A stretch of DNA of 64,000 nt from Nymphaea colorata (GCF_008831285.2 NC_045146.1:24135703-24199702), one strand, 5' to 3'; counted from the first letter of the stretch, positions 12,101 to 24,240 are shown. Translations and numbers: made by a program. The notes: generated from the letters alone by a model not told the origin.

Positions 12101-15100
12101 GATATGACCCCATATGGGCCAATATATAAACAAGACATCATCAAAGTTTTTCTTAATTTTTTAGTATAAAATATTTTGAAGCCAATACAGGCCACTACAC
12201 ATGGATGCATGTCAGCTGAAATACTATACTGGTGAGGTTTCCAAAACGATAGGGAAACTGAATTTTATAACATTGGTTGTAGCTTGTAACCCATTTCCTA
12301 AGTTTTCCACTTGTCATGACATTGTAACTGTTTTAACTTCTGATTGAAATGTAATTTAACAAAAGTAGTTGTGCAAATAAATCAGGGGTTTTAATTAGAT
12401 ACCTGCACGCACAATCTTGGTGATAGTACTAGGGTCAGGTGGATGCCTGCTTTATGCAAGAAGCATAAAGTAACTAACTGATGAACTCTTTCTCTTTTTG
12501 GTTCCATTAGCTTCAACACAAAGAAGATTATTCTTAGGTACTGCAAATCTGTTCAAGAATATTGTTTTGGAGTACTGTTGATCTAGATATTATAACTAAT
12601 CTGTGGAGCAGGAGGGTTTTCTAATCTGACCAGAAATAATTCCTGTTGGTGTTGAAATACAAACAAATCCAACTATGTTGCTTGCATGACCATTTTGTCT
12701 CTACTTCTTTGCAGTGATTTAAATGAAATGTTAGCTTTTTGATGTAATTCGGTGGTGTTCATATTCTTCTTATTGGTTCTTATTGTAATGCTGCTCAGAG
12801 GTTGTAAGTTTTTGTTACTTTCTCTGCCTCTCTTTCCCCCTTTTTCGGTTTCTAACGTTAGTTCAATTCGTACATGCTTAAAATTTAGATGGAATACTTT
12901 TTTGCTCTGGAATTGTTGGTATAGACATGGTAAAATTGCAGCCTATAGAATCTGTATTTGTTTTTGCCATGGTAGTGAAGTGGCACTCCTTATTCCTATT
13001 TTTAGCTTTTAACAAAATAGATTCTGCTTGGACTTCAAAGCGTATGCCCTTAAAATAACTCGAAAGTATGTGCTTTGTCTGTGGACAATAATTAGTTGTT
13101 TGTGCAACCGTGCATTGAAGCATGAACATGTTTCTGATGTCTTGTTAATTGACATTGTTATAAAGTGCACTTTATTGATGAACCATGCATGAGAAATGAC
13201 ACTTGAAATTAAAGCAAGGAAGCAGGTATTCACTATTCAATAGAAAAAAAATGAGGTTTGAGGTATGAAACATATCAACCGTGCATTGAAGCATGAACAT
13301 GTTTCTGATGTCTTGTTAATTGACATTGTTATAAAGTGCACTTTATTGATGAACCATGCATGAGAAATGACACTTGAAATGAAAGCAAGGAAGCAGGTAT
13401 TCGCTATTCAATAGAAAAAAAATGAGGTTTGAGGTATGAAACATATAAAAAATTGTGGCATTGTTAATTTATTGTTGGTGGTATAATCATGTATGGGAAT
13501 TGACAGCTGAAGTCGAGGCAAATAAATGGGTATTTGAAATGTGAACCTGTACGAAGAACTGCAGGAGCGAGTGAGAATTGATGGCTTGTATGCGAAGATA
13601 TTAGCAGAAGTAACAATAAAGATCAGTGCACATGAAAAAATGAAGTGGTGTGGACATGATGCAAGTCTCCTCATGGCTGCAAACGAGCATGATAATTAGG
13701 AGAGTGCTTTACCAGCAGCAATTTCAGTATTTTGATTTGTCATGATATGAAATCATTTTGATAAACTTATGTTGTAAATTAAATAGATGGCAAACTTGAA
13801 GGCAAGGACTTGATGGTGTTTTGTTGAGTACGGCGTGTGTGATGTTGAAGTTGGTGTATGAGGGGTAGCAGGTGGTGTAACGGAGTGCACGTTTTGACAG
13901 TGGCAGCATTGCAGGCCACATATTGGTGTTCCAGAAATTATGATATTTACTCGCTTTCTTCTATGAATTGGTTACTCCATCCATGCACATTACAGCTACT
14001 TATAAGGATGCTAGCATGTGATTTACTGGTTGTAGGCTGGTGCAGAATTTTTTGATTAATAATCTGGTTGTGTGTGGCTTTATGCTTGCTATGACATTAA
14101 GTGTTTATTTCCTTTGTGCTACTGAGAAACTTCTATATGTCATGTCTTTAGCTGTAAAAGTGAGTTCAGTGACATTCTTATTATTGTCTTGCTAAATATG
14201 TCAACATCTTGACGACTTATCAAAAATAAGTTTTGTATTGTTTCCTATTAATTTCTTGCTAAATACATAATATTTTAGTTCACACTGTCGTTGCTGCTAA
14301 ATGAGGTTATCCTGTTCCATGTAAGGCTGTCAACAGTCTTACAGATTCTTTTCTGCTTGTTTTACTCTTGTCTGACTATTCAACTATGAGTTGTTTGTCT
14401 TTCAAATCATTTACCAGTTGATACATTCGAGTTGGTAGTTGGATGAACCACTTATGAAGTCATAAGCCATGTATTGTTTATCATCCAAGACCTGGATAAG
14501 CACCTTTATATAAAGGGTTGACATCGATGTAGATTGTAGTAAATATTCAATTATTGTTTGTCTCAATCTGCATAAAATGTGCACTTGCGGAAAGTAAAAA
14601 AAAAACACTTATATCATCATGCGGGTGAAGCTAAGTGTCTTGAGTTCTGTGCTTTGGGTAGAAGCAATGGACTTGGGTGCTGCAAAGAAAGAGTCTGAGT
14701 CAACTTTTGCCCGAGAAGCAAACATTTTCCTGAAGCATCTTGGTCTTTCTTTCTCTTCTTCCTTCTCCTCCTTCCTTTTTTCTGTGCACATTGGCTTTTA
14801 GAGCCTTGACTTGGCCATCCTGAGGCTTAAAGCTGGCAGGTTTTAGACACAATCATCTTAGCGGATAGTAGTATTTGATGGGTTCTAATGTTTAAGTGTT
14901 TTGACTTTCTCTTTATAGTAGATATTCACCTCAGCTTTTCTTGATGTGTGGGCTAAATGAAACAAGTGCAACAGTGTCACATCCAATTGACTCTTTAAAC
15001 CCTGTTGTGCAGGAATTATTCTTTTTGTAATGGGACTTGTAGAACTCGATCTCTTACTTACTGAATGAGTAGAAAAAGGAATTTTTTCCTTTTGGCCTTT

Positions 15101-17670
15101 TTTTGGCTTCTCATAGCCTATTAGATAATTGTTTGTTGCTGTTTACTACCTTTTTTGTTATGCTTCTTTTACAGTTCTATTTTTATCCTTTTCTTTTTGG
15201 CAGCAAAACGTATTTTTCATGTGCTCCCTATATTCTATATGAGGTTGTGAGTCGCTTTCAGGTTGTATTGTTGTAGAGTGCAAATTTTAGAAGTTTTTTT
15301 TAGTTGCATACCTTTTCCCTTTTCAACCTACTGTAAAATTATAGCTAGTTCCTTATGATTAGTTGCTGCTGTCTTCTAGCGAAGTGCAGTGTGGTGTCAT
15401 TGTCTGGAAATGCTTTTCCTCTTCGTGGATGAAATGATCGTTTCTTCTATCCACCTGAAATTGAATACTCTTTTCAAACTTTGGGCTTTGAGACATGGTT
15501 ACTCAAATAGATGCAAGGCCTAGTTGATGATGTTCTCAGGAGTATGATGTTCGTCATATAGAGATCTGTGCATCAGTGGCTAGTTCTCCTTTGGTTTGAC
15601 ATTTTCATCATTTTATAGGTAGAGCATGGACAGACAGTCTGATAAAGCATTCTGGTAATGTCTTAGAACCACTATTTTAATGAGTTACTGGAAATGTTTG
15701 AATGGAAACTGCTATGCAGTCTTAAAGTTGCTCCCTTTTGATTCCCAAATTTGCATTTCTCATTCTTTCTCATGAGTGTGAATAGACTTGAATTTTTTGA
15801 CCTTCGAGTGCAGAAAGTTTACCTTGTTAATCATTTTAAATCATAGCAATTTCTAGGCCCTAAGGTAAACTTGTAGGGCAATCATGGAGGTCGAAAAAGG
15901 GTTGGAAAATGTATGATTCTAGATGACAAAATTTGATCTACAAAGATGTGGAGGGATATAAGAGCTTTCAATAATGAAGCAAAATACCAAAATTGTAAGG
16001 AAATTCCATAGGTTGAGCTATGGGAAGAATGATGTTTTGACTTTTGAGAAATCAAAAGAAATGGGGATTGAAGCTCTATGCTGATAAGGAGAATTGTGTC
16101 CATTAAAACAATTTGGAGCTGAAGATGGAAGAGGAGGTATATCATGGGTTTTTATGTATGTGTATGATAGATCAAGGTAACCCAAGTATGAGTGGTAGAT
16201 GGGAAAGGGAGAAATTAAAACTCCTTAGCATGTGAACAAACAGAGGAATTGGAGAGGGGTATATAACCATTGGCACAAGTATTACCTTCTTTTTTTTTTT
16301 TGAAAAAATATTGTATTACAAATGGGTGGAAAGAGAAAGAAAGAAAGAAAGACTCACAATGTTGTGAAAAGAACGTCAAAACGAAAATAGTGTATTTTTA
16401 TTGTGTTTTTGTCACACCTTTTTTATTATGTTTCTTTCATACCTTTCATGTTTTTCTGATATATTTTGTTCTTTTGATGCTTCTAACATTTTACTGTTTT
16501 TTTAATTTTACAAATTCTGGCTGGGAAATAAACTTCACTATTAATATCCAAGGCAAGCCTCGCCTATCAAAACCTGAGACGGATATTTCTGAAAAATGAT
16601 ATAAATTAGAGAATTTCAATTTCTTTTTGGTTAGTTGAGTCTTACGTATCTGTTCTTACGTTGTGCTGCTCCAGACTTGCTGCACCAGGTTATTAGTCTG
16701 TGTACCATCTCATTAATTTTCAGTGGAAATATTAGAAAGGCCGTGAGAGAATAAAAGAATACTCTTGACTCCTTTGCTCGTGCTATAAATATCAATGTGA
16801 TACATGCTAATTTTCCTGCTGTTGGCTATTTATAATAATAGGGAGAGAAAAATGAAAGTTTATTGGGTTCTAAAAAATCTTGGGCCATCAAAGCATCTAC
16901 TTGTTTCCACTGGTGATAAAAATAGCACGCTTGAAATTTTCCATATTCATAAATATCAACGTTAACACCTGGGCCATTCTAATTGTCTCTGTTTATGCAG
17001 GCGGTCATACTATTCTTGTGGCACACACCTTTCTAACTAAAAGTGAATCTCTGATAGTGTTTATGTCCATATATCTGTAGTGAATATAACATTTATTGAG
17101 TTCCTTTCGAGCACAGGTGCTAGACATGTTGGTCGAGGATTTTTTTTTTCTCTTTATCTTAGTGCTTCTGCAAATATCTTCTTCTAAAGTACTGCTCATT
17201 ATTACTATTTAACATCGCATGTCATTTGTTATCTACAGAGGGAAATAGTTTTTCATTAGCATGTCTTTGCAGGTAAAGCAGTTAACGAACAGCATTCCTT
17301 TCATTCTCGATTCTATGAGAGGCTCTTCTGTCGTGGAAATTCAGGTACGTTTCTCATGGTTTTACTTGAGAACAGTGTGTAAGATATTCCAACCGAGTCT
17401 GTTGGATTGTAATTTTTTTTTTTTTTTTGCATACAGGGTGACAAAATAAGAAGGAGGAATGATTGGAGCAATTGGCTTTTGCCTCCTAATTCTCCATCAG
17501 CTTCCAATGTAGAGCTATCTGGTACGGTGAATGTTGACAATTTGGCAGCCCGTATTAGAGGAGTGGGAGTAGAGGGATCTGTACTACAGACTGGATCAAG
17601 ACTTCCTCCAGGAGATGCTCATCCTGAGGTGCTGAGCAGGTCATCGTCTGAGGAGTTCACTAGCCATTGA
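6135..17670 (+). CDS. LARP1C: La-related protein 1, LARP1b/c type (La-motif RNA-binding protein)
   Basis: Six exons read cleanly: 6135-6578, 6710-7232, 7308-7464, 7613-7703, 17273-17344 and 17437-17670, all GT-AG, giving 506 residues. The N-terminal 320 residues are low-complexity, rich in Pro, Ser, Gly and Asn, with an RGG/NRG-like basic stretch near 240-300. The La motif spans about 360-450: QIEYYFSGDNLCKDIYLR (369-386), GWVPISVIAAFNR, then VKQLT and the closing GDKIRRRNDW. The aromatic YYF and the NL pair typical of the motif are present. The protein ends about 60 residues after the motif with no DM15 repeats, as in Arabidopsis LARP1b/1c and unlike LARP1a. Family members bind mRNA 3' ends and pyrimidine-rich leaders in the cytoplasm and influence mRNA stability and leaf senescence. 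The fourth intron (7704-17272) is 9.6 kb, so exons 5 and 6 are easy to miss in automated models. The b/c assignment rests on length and lack of DM15; orthology is inferred. Confidence 0.9.
7809..7993. mobile_element. Small TIR element (GTGGCGGAGCC-type ends), 185 bp
   Basis: Starts CAATGGTGGAGTC and ends GGCTCCACTACTG; the ends match as 13-bp inverted repeats with 3 mismatches. The flanking octamers CGCACAAG (7801-7808) and CGTACTAG (7994-8001) agree at 6 of 8 positions, consistent with an aged 8-bp target duplication. Related start or end motifs appear near 23.4, 39.1 and 63.7 kb. No coding capacity. Confidence 0.55.
8067..8730. mobile_element. AT-rich non-autonomous TIR element, hAT-like
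   Basis: Begins CAGTGTT and ends AACATTG (inverted, one mismatch). The flanking octamers ATTTCAAT (8059-8066) and ATTTTAAC (8731-8738) agree at 6 of 8 positions. Both ends are rich in GATAC/GTATC words (for example CGATACGCC, GATACACGTTATGATAC), and the middle is AT-rich without an ORF. Sits in the large LARP1 intron. Confidence 0.55.
12005..12285. repeat. Probable AT-rich TE fragment
   Basis: Contains paired TGGCC/GGCCAATA words and ends TTTTATAACATTGG, resembling the terminus of the element at 8067-8730. The left end is not defined. Low certainty. Confidence 0.3.
13105..13446. repeat. Recent 171-bp tandem duplication in LARP1 intron
   Basis: The block starting CAACCGTGCATTGAAGC at 13105 is repeated from 13276. 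The two copies differ at only about two bases (ATTAAAGC/ATGAAAGC and TTCACTA/TTCGCTA), so the duplication is young or has been homogenised. Confidence 0.95.
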
Positions 17671-20600
17671 TTTTCCTCTAGCAGGGAGATGGTAGGAGAG
17701 TGCACTCCAGCTAATGATAATGGTACTTTCAATGAATGGGGCCGGGAATTGCAATATGTCAATCATCTTGTTGATTCCACTGCGACGCAGTGAAGTGGAG
17801 GGGAAGGAAAAATTCATGCTGCTGGAGCGTCAATGGAAAATTTTGGGATTGTGTAAAAAAGGAAAGAGGTTTTACATAGCTTACCTGGATTGAGAGTAGA
17901 CAGCGGCGACCCCTACATGAAGGGGAAAGAGGGGAAAAAAAAAGAAAAAAAAGGAAAAAAAAAAGAAAAAACAAAAAAAGGAAAAAAGCAGATAAAGATG
18001 AATTATGGTTGTGATGAGTAAATGATGACAAGTTTGTTGGGCTGTATAGTTTGATTTGGCATGGTGGAAGCTAGGGCTGTTATGGTTCATATTGAAGCGA
18101 TCTCCCTACACAACTATGCTCCTGATTTTTTTGCTTGCTTCGTGAAAAATTTTGGTTCGATTGTTTGGAAAGTGAGCATTTTGTCCAACAAAATGGAATG
18201 TCTCATTTTGTCCAACAAAATGGAATGTCTCCTGAGAGCATGCGGCATATGAAGATTCTTTTAAAGGCAAGACATCTATCTTCTCTCGCTATGAGATCCC
18301 TGGACTTTTTACCCCCTTTGCTCTCTTTGAATGAATTTAAAAAATATATAAATACATAAACACATACTTCTCTCGAAGCTTCGTGTCATTATTAATTTTT
18401 TTTTCCATAAAACAACTTTGATTAAAAGTAGACTGTAAATTGGTTTGATTGATGAACTCGAATCTTGATCCTATAATAATTGAAGCCAATGTTGTGGCTT
18501 GACTTTTGTTTACATTTGAGCAATTACAAGTTTGTGTAGCTGTGTTCTATTCATATTCCAGGCTTTTCTCTCTTGAGCCTTTTGCTTCTTTTGGTACTCG
18601 ATGGCATGCCTGAATGTTCTTCTTTGAACCTACAGCTTCCAAATGTTGAAAGCGTGTTTATGCATGTGAGCAAGTATGTGCGTGTGGGTGCTTGCATTGA
18701 GGCACATCTGTCCGTGCTTGCTGTTCATGTTGCATGTGGTTCTCAAGGTGGGTCTTGTTGAGGTTGCTTTCATTTTATAGATAGAACTAAAAGCCTCAAC
18801 TTGTGAAATTTACAGTTTATTTCCCATTGGATAAATTAAAGAACTTGCGTGAGCTGTTATGTGATTAAAATGATGATTAATTCTCTGAAGGGGAATTTGC
18901 ATGGAGCCTCTTTATCTGTCTCACGAAGGCAGCCTAACAGCCTAAGGCGCCAGTTGATTGGTCTCTTGTGGATCCATTAGAGGCATTCCTGAAAGGCTAT
19001 AGGTTTGCGACGACCCTGAGCTTTCGTATGGAAATGCGTTGCATGGGTGGAAGCTATTTATGCTTGAAATGAGGAAGGTGGTAAATAAGCGGTGTCCAAA
19101 TGTTGGGATGACGCTTTCTTGTCCACCCAGGTGATTTTTCTACCCTGGTAAAACTCTTGGCAGCAAGTTTCTTTCATAAAAATATGACATGAAACTCACC
19201 TTTACAGAAGCTCTCTTTCATTACTGAAGCAGAAGTTTCTGCATCGTCATGCTTGTTTCTGCACTCAAGTGCAGAAAATTTTCAGATTTTCCCTTAATCG
19301 GATGCGATCATGTGGGGACTGCTTTTCGTGGCCTTCTGTACGTTGGAGTAGATTGTTTTGAAGATTCCCCTGGTCCTTACCACTCTTCAATGGCTACCAG
19401 TGCCTTCTTCAAGCAACTCCATGGCGGTTGGACCTGAAATTTTCAGGCGCCTTCCATATAATTGACCCAGTTAATTATCTTTTGTCGAATCACGGCAACC
19501 TGCCCTTTTTCTTCCCCGTCAGGCATACCGTCATTTAAAATAAGAATGCTTAGGATATGGTCTTTGGGACTTTTGTTTTGGCCGTCGTGAAATCGACTAA
19601 ATTTTACGTGGTCTCATCCATGTTAAAAAATGAAAGCAGGAGCTCCCAGGATATCATTCATATCCCTTCAGAACAAGTTACCGAAGAGGATCACAAAAGG
19701 ACGTTCTAACTACAGGAGCATGATAAAAGGAACAGGTAATAAGGGGTTCGAACATAGGCGGGAAGGAGCCCGAGTCTCATAGTTCATGAAAGAGCTCATC
19801 GACGACCAGGCACAGGACGGGTAAAACACGATGTCTGTATGCGTCTTTGGATCTCGGACGGTGGCCGTTCACTTATTCGCCTGCCTTCTCCCTCCGCGTT
19901 TTGACGAGGAAATCACGTATACCTGATGGTTGATTGGGCTTTTAAAGAGTTTAAATAGTCCAAGCTTTATCGACGTCTGCAATTGGATTTGGTCGTCAGA
20001 TTTCAGCACTTTTGGGCATTGGATGTCCAGTTACACAGTGAGAGAGTTTCAAAATGGTAGAAAACGTGCTTGATGTCTTGAGTTCATTTTGACAGCTGTT
20101 AAAACAGAAACTACTGGAGAGAGAGATTCTTGCGACGGGCGGCAGAAGACTGTTGCCATTATTATGGTGATGGAATTCGGGAGACAGAATCAATGTTTTT
20201 CCATTAACCACCGCGCAGCCATACAAAGCCACTTCAGACTTCGACGCGTGCACTGCAACAAAGCCACCACCCAACCGATGCCTCACAGTTCTCCTCAAAA
20301 CATAGCAAAACCACGTGACACGCACCAACAGTACAGAGATACAAGGTAAAAAGGAAAAGGACAACCCAAGAAAACGAAAGACAGAACTTAGAGCAAAAAT
20401 AGAACACGAACGCGGCCACAGCAACTGAAGGCAATGCGTAAAATCCGAAGAGGCAGAGCCAATCAAGTAGAAAGGGTGACTATGAAACGAAAATTGAAAA
20501 GCAAACAGGAAAACGAGAGAAAAAGAAAGGTTAGGCAACAGTTTCAAATCAAAACGTTCTTAAAATGCCGCGGATTTAACTCGTTCCGAGAGAGAGAGGG

Positions 20601-20815
20601 ATGGATGTCATTGTCATAAGAAATAATACTTCCGAGAGAACATTCCCCAAAAGGCAAAAGCCACAGATTAAATTCCCCGGACCACCCGCGTGTCTATCAA
20701 AACACGCACGTATACACGTAACAAGAAGAGATTCACGTCAACCCATGCCATCAACTCCATCACCAACCGTCTAGAAGCTCAATCCTTCCACACTGCCAAA
20801 TCCGGAAGGAAAAAC
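17671..20815. other. LARP1 3' region and intergenic spacer to FD
   Basis: The first several hundred bases are probably LARP1 3' UTR and include an almost pure A/G tract (about 17920-17990) and a 27-bp tandem repeat at 18177-18230. From about 18.4 kb I see no gene. A minus-strand frame of 183 codons at 19996-20547 is open but shows no recognisable family. Exon 3 of FD begins at the right edge. Confidence 0.45.
18177..18230. repeat. 27-bp tandem repeat with internal hairpin, LARP1 3' region
   Basis: Two identical 27-bp units. Each opens CATTTTGTCCAACAAAATG, a hairpin with an 8-bp perfect stem (CATTTTGT/ACAAAATG) and a CCA loop. It lies about 500 bases after the LARP1 stop codon. Confidence 0.9.
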
Positions 20816-22031
20816 TCAAAATGGAGCCGTCGATGTTCTCCTTAGAACCGGTTTTTCCTTAGCAAATCGACTCCCACTGCCTTGGTTGCCAGACCTTTGC
20901 TGCAATAAACACGAACGCACGCTAAATCACCGTTACTCCAGAAAGCATGAACTAAGATATATCATGAGGAAATGCTTTTTAGAGTCACAGTTCTTTGTAT
21001 TTTCTATCTGGGGACTGAGAAACAAGTCGTGGCAAAGAGAAATATGGCTTCTCAGGTTTTAACTTGCCGTATCTGTGGTCGTCTCGCCTTTAGTGTGGAA
21101 TGATGAGTAAAATAAAGCTTCAGAGATACTCATCACAGTTAGTTTGCTAGAGATCATCTGAATATACTTTAGTTTAATATGATGTTTTGATGGTTCAAAC
21201 TGACAATGCGTTCTGCTAAACATAATACGTTTGGAAGTAACTTTACGAAGCAAACACATGCAGGAAACGCCTTTTCAAAAGATTTACTGTGTGGAAGAGA
21301 GAGAGCGAGAGAGAGAGAGATACCTGTTCCTGTTGTACCTGGCGCAGGTGGTTTTGCTGCTGCTGCTGTTCCCTTAGTCTGACGTTCTCTTCAACCAAAT
21401 GAGCAATTTCAATCTCCAACTCATTGGTGTATGCCTGAGGAATTAGGAAGATGGCAAAGAAAAGAGAGTAAGAAAAGGAGGAGTATCCACGATGACAAGA
21501 ACAGACGAGAAAAGGAGAAAGGCGGAGTGGGGATGCCTGCTTTCTCGCTCTAGAACGAGCAGCCGACTCCCTGTTCTTGATCATGCGCTTCTGCCGCCGG
21601 TCTACCGTCTCGTCGCCGTCCATCAAACCACCGCGCTTCCTGCAGAATGGGCCGAACCCCTGAGGCTCCGGCATGTGCTGCTGGAGGTGGTGGCGGTGAT
21701 TGTGGTGGTGGAGGTCGTGAAGAGACGGCGACCCCCTGGGATCGAAGCCGCCTAGCCAGTCGAGGTACTGCATCTCGTGGCAGCCCATGGAGTTGAGGCT
21801 CAGGAGAGTGGTGGTGGGGGCGGAGACACACTGCGTCATCGCCGGCCTCGGCCGGAACACCCCGACAAAGTCCGGCGAGACGTCGGAACTCCTGCCTCCC
21901 TCCTTAGCTAGGAAATCCTGAAGCATCATCTCCCTCTCCCCTTGCTCCTCCTCCCCTGGCGTCTCCTCTTCCTCCCCTACCAGGTTGCTCAGACTCATCT
22001 CCTTCCATACTCTGTCCATGTTGCTGTTCAT
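20816..22031 (-). CDS. FD: FD-type bZIP transcription factor (group A, SAP motif)
   Basis: Three exons on the minus strand: 22031-21537, 21434-21324 and 20899-20816, giving 229 residues. The N-terminus reads MDRVWKEMSLSNL and MMLQDFLA, as in FD proteins. The basic region at 145-165 contains KNRESAARSRARKQ with the N-x7-R spacing (Asn153, Arg161). Heptad leucines follow at 171, 178 and 185 (NELEIEIAHL), then a Gln run. The last exon ends LRRTSTAPF, the SAP motif: phosphorylation of the Thr in this motif lets FD bind 14-3-3 proteins and so FT florigen in the nucleus of the shoot apex to switch on floral genes. The first intron (21435-21536, 102 bp) has a GC donor, CAG|GCATCC; using it is the only way to keep correct basic-zipper spacing. 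The second (20900-21323) is GT-AG. Met1 and Met5 are both possible starts. Separation from FDP/bZIP27-like paralogues is not possible here. Confidence 0.9.
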
Positions 22032-22210
22032 CGCACTCTTCTCCCCCTCTCTCTCTCTATTAGTGGGAAGAAAGATACGGGTAGGCTATTTTCAGGTTCC
22101 TTTTGAAGCACTCTTCTTCTTCCTCACCCTATGCATGTTGGTATTCATCTCCCCACTCTGTCTGCGTCTATTAATAGGAAGAAAGATATCTGCAGGCCAT
22201 TTTCACTCCC
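22018..22210. repeat. 117-bp-period duplication covering the FD start
   Basis: The block around the FD start codon and proximal leader (22018 to about 22100) recurs, diverged, at about 22136-22210. Shared plus-strand words include ATGTTG..ATTCATC, CTATTA.TGGGAAGAAAGATA and GGC.ATTTTCA. The two copies of the start codon lie 117 bases apart. Confidence 0.75.
22092..22148 (-). promoter_or_regulatory. uORF in the FD leader made by duplication of the FD start
   Basis: An ATG at 22148 opens an 18-codon frame, MNTNMHRVRKKKSASKGT, that stops at 22092, 60 bases before the FD start codon. Its first eight residues match the FD protein start MNSNMDRV at six positions. If the FD transcript begins upstream of 22148, this uORF would be scanned first and could lower FD translation. 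The transcription start site is not known from the sequence. Confidence 0.5.
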
Positions 22211-24239
22211 TTCTCTCTCTCTCTCTCTCTCTCCGGTTGGATTTTTGATGATACTGAAAGAACCCGATCGAGCACGACATGTCTTCTCACGTCCGTCATC
22301 ACGCAGGCTCTGTCCGTCTAAATACGTGACCAAATAGGGTGTACTTCTTGCCGCGCGTACGCAAACACTCCACAGTTTATAGTATATGCCCCCTCACAAA
22401 GCAATTCTGATTGGTGAATCAGTATATCTAGTAAAGGGACACATACCCTTTAATGGCAGAAGTATAATATCGTTAAGGCACATGCGAATGGCTATAGTAC
22501 TCCAATTGGGTAGCCTAAAAGGGATGAGATTATCATTTCCAGTCCTTTTTTAGGGAAATTGTCCTTAGCAATTTCAGTGGTACACCTTCTTTGCCATTTT
22601 TTGCTTGAATGGGTGAGTTGGGTGTGTTTGAGTGGTGGCTCTGTGAAGGATTTTCATGTACATGGGATCAGGTTGTAATTGGAAGCAGTTGCCATTTAGA
22701 GGAAGGTGTGGACGAAAGGGGAGTTGGCGCCTGTTTCAGAGCTTGCATTGCATGGTGAAGGCGGGGCCTTGGAAAGTGAGAGTGGGGACGTTTCCCTGTT
22801 TCCCCTTCGTGTCTGGTCGGCCTTCTAGTTTTTCTTGTTTTCAGTTCCTCGCTACCTAGGCGGCAGTTGGCAGTTCCATTCAAAGAATGCTTATTCTGCT
22901 CTTTATCACCCAACTTTTTTCTGACCATTCTTACATGGCCGGTCTCTCCTCCGGCCCTCAGGTTCCACGCACTTGATTCGCTATTGTCACGTCCCTTTTC
23001 ATTTAAATTGCCTTGTCATTTCTTTTTGGCTTCTGTGACAATGTACTCCTTTTATCTTTATATGTATATGTATACACATATGCTAACTTTGATGTTGGGT
23101 CCATCAGATTTTCGTTTGTTTAAATTTTCATATCATCTATTTCATTTATTAGCAGGAAGGGAACCTACAAGTGAATGGTTCCAAGAGACGTACCACTGTT
23201 GGTTGGGCAAGTTGCCATGTATGGGATGGAGTGGGATATTTAGATAAGGGTACAGCTCCTCTTCACTAGGTATGGATGTTAGTAGGAGTGAAGCTCATCA
23301 ATTTTTCATGAAAGAGACCAAATTATAGTTTCAAGACAAAAATCAAGATATAAATTTTCAAGACTTTTATATAGGATACATAAAATCTTGTAAAAATTCA
23401 CGTCTTTAAGGAGGAGGGGCGAAGGCCCCTTAACTCCGGCACTGGATGTTAAGATCAAGTGAAAGAGAAATGACATCGGCACTTTCATTCTAATTGTATC
23501 GGATGTCTTAGCAGAGAAGAATGACTTGGCTCTTTCTTTCTCGAATAGTAAGTATATCGAATAGTAAGTATATCGTAAACCTCTTGCCCGCCTACTGTGC
23601 GATCTCTAACTTGGAAAAAAGAAATGACGATTGAAGTGTTTCTGATGAGTTGACTGAACGTCGCGTGGACCAACTTGAGCGGGAAATCTTTGGCCAACCT
23701 GCAGCTGTTCTGGTTCCCGTCCTCACAGGCGTCGCTTGGGGAGTTGAGTCCTCCTTCTCTGAACGACGTACCAACAGCTTCGAACCGGTTGAGAGTTTGA
23801 AACTCGTCGTGAGCAGTGAATCTCTTGGTTAGAGTAAAAATATTGCTCGGTTCTGTCAGTAAGGGTGAAGAAACAGAGTCCTAATCCTCCACCACCACTT
23901 TAATTTACTTTCAAGGAAAACCATCCTCCTCAGCCGGTGGGATTCACAACCGGCAGGCGATCGGACGGCTGCCGTCGAGCAGCCGTCGCCTTTCTCACAT
24001 CCCATCACCGTACACCTGTCTGTCGTTCATAGAGACGCGCCACCCTCTTTTGTTTTTGGAAAATGGATTCCTGGGTTCTGACGAGGATGAAAGACAGGTG
24101 GTGAGTAAATAAGTAATTGGCAGAGGGAGAGATAGAGGGGGAAGGGGTAGTAGGTACGACCTAGAGCCAATATAGTTAGGCCTCTGCACAACCGGAGATT
24201 CCTGCACTCAAAGGAATCGATTGCTGCTTCATAGATCGA

Positions 24240-24240
24240 C

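Larger units (their letters stand above)
7704..17272 (+). other. 9.6-kb LARP1 intron splitting the La motif
   Basis: Donor CGA|GTGAGT and acceptor TTTGCAG|GTAAAG join AAFNR to VKQLT in phase 0, exactly as the La motif requires. Apart from two small TIR elements near its 5' end, an AT-rich repeat near 12.0-12.3 kb and a 171-bp tandem duplication at 13.1-13.4 kb, it is unremarkable T-rich sequence. I saw no nested gene, RNA gene or retroelement coding region. Confidence 0.85.

Noticed and set aside
13545-13700. About 50-codon plus-strand frame (VNLYEELQERVRIDGLY...) in the LARP1 intron
   Set aside because: Looks helical but has no ATG, no splice-site pair and no family match; probably chance.
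19996-20547. 183-codon minus-strand open frame in the LARP1-FD spacer
   Set aside because: Ser/Phe/Leu-rich with an irregular hydrophobic pattern and no family resemblance.
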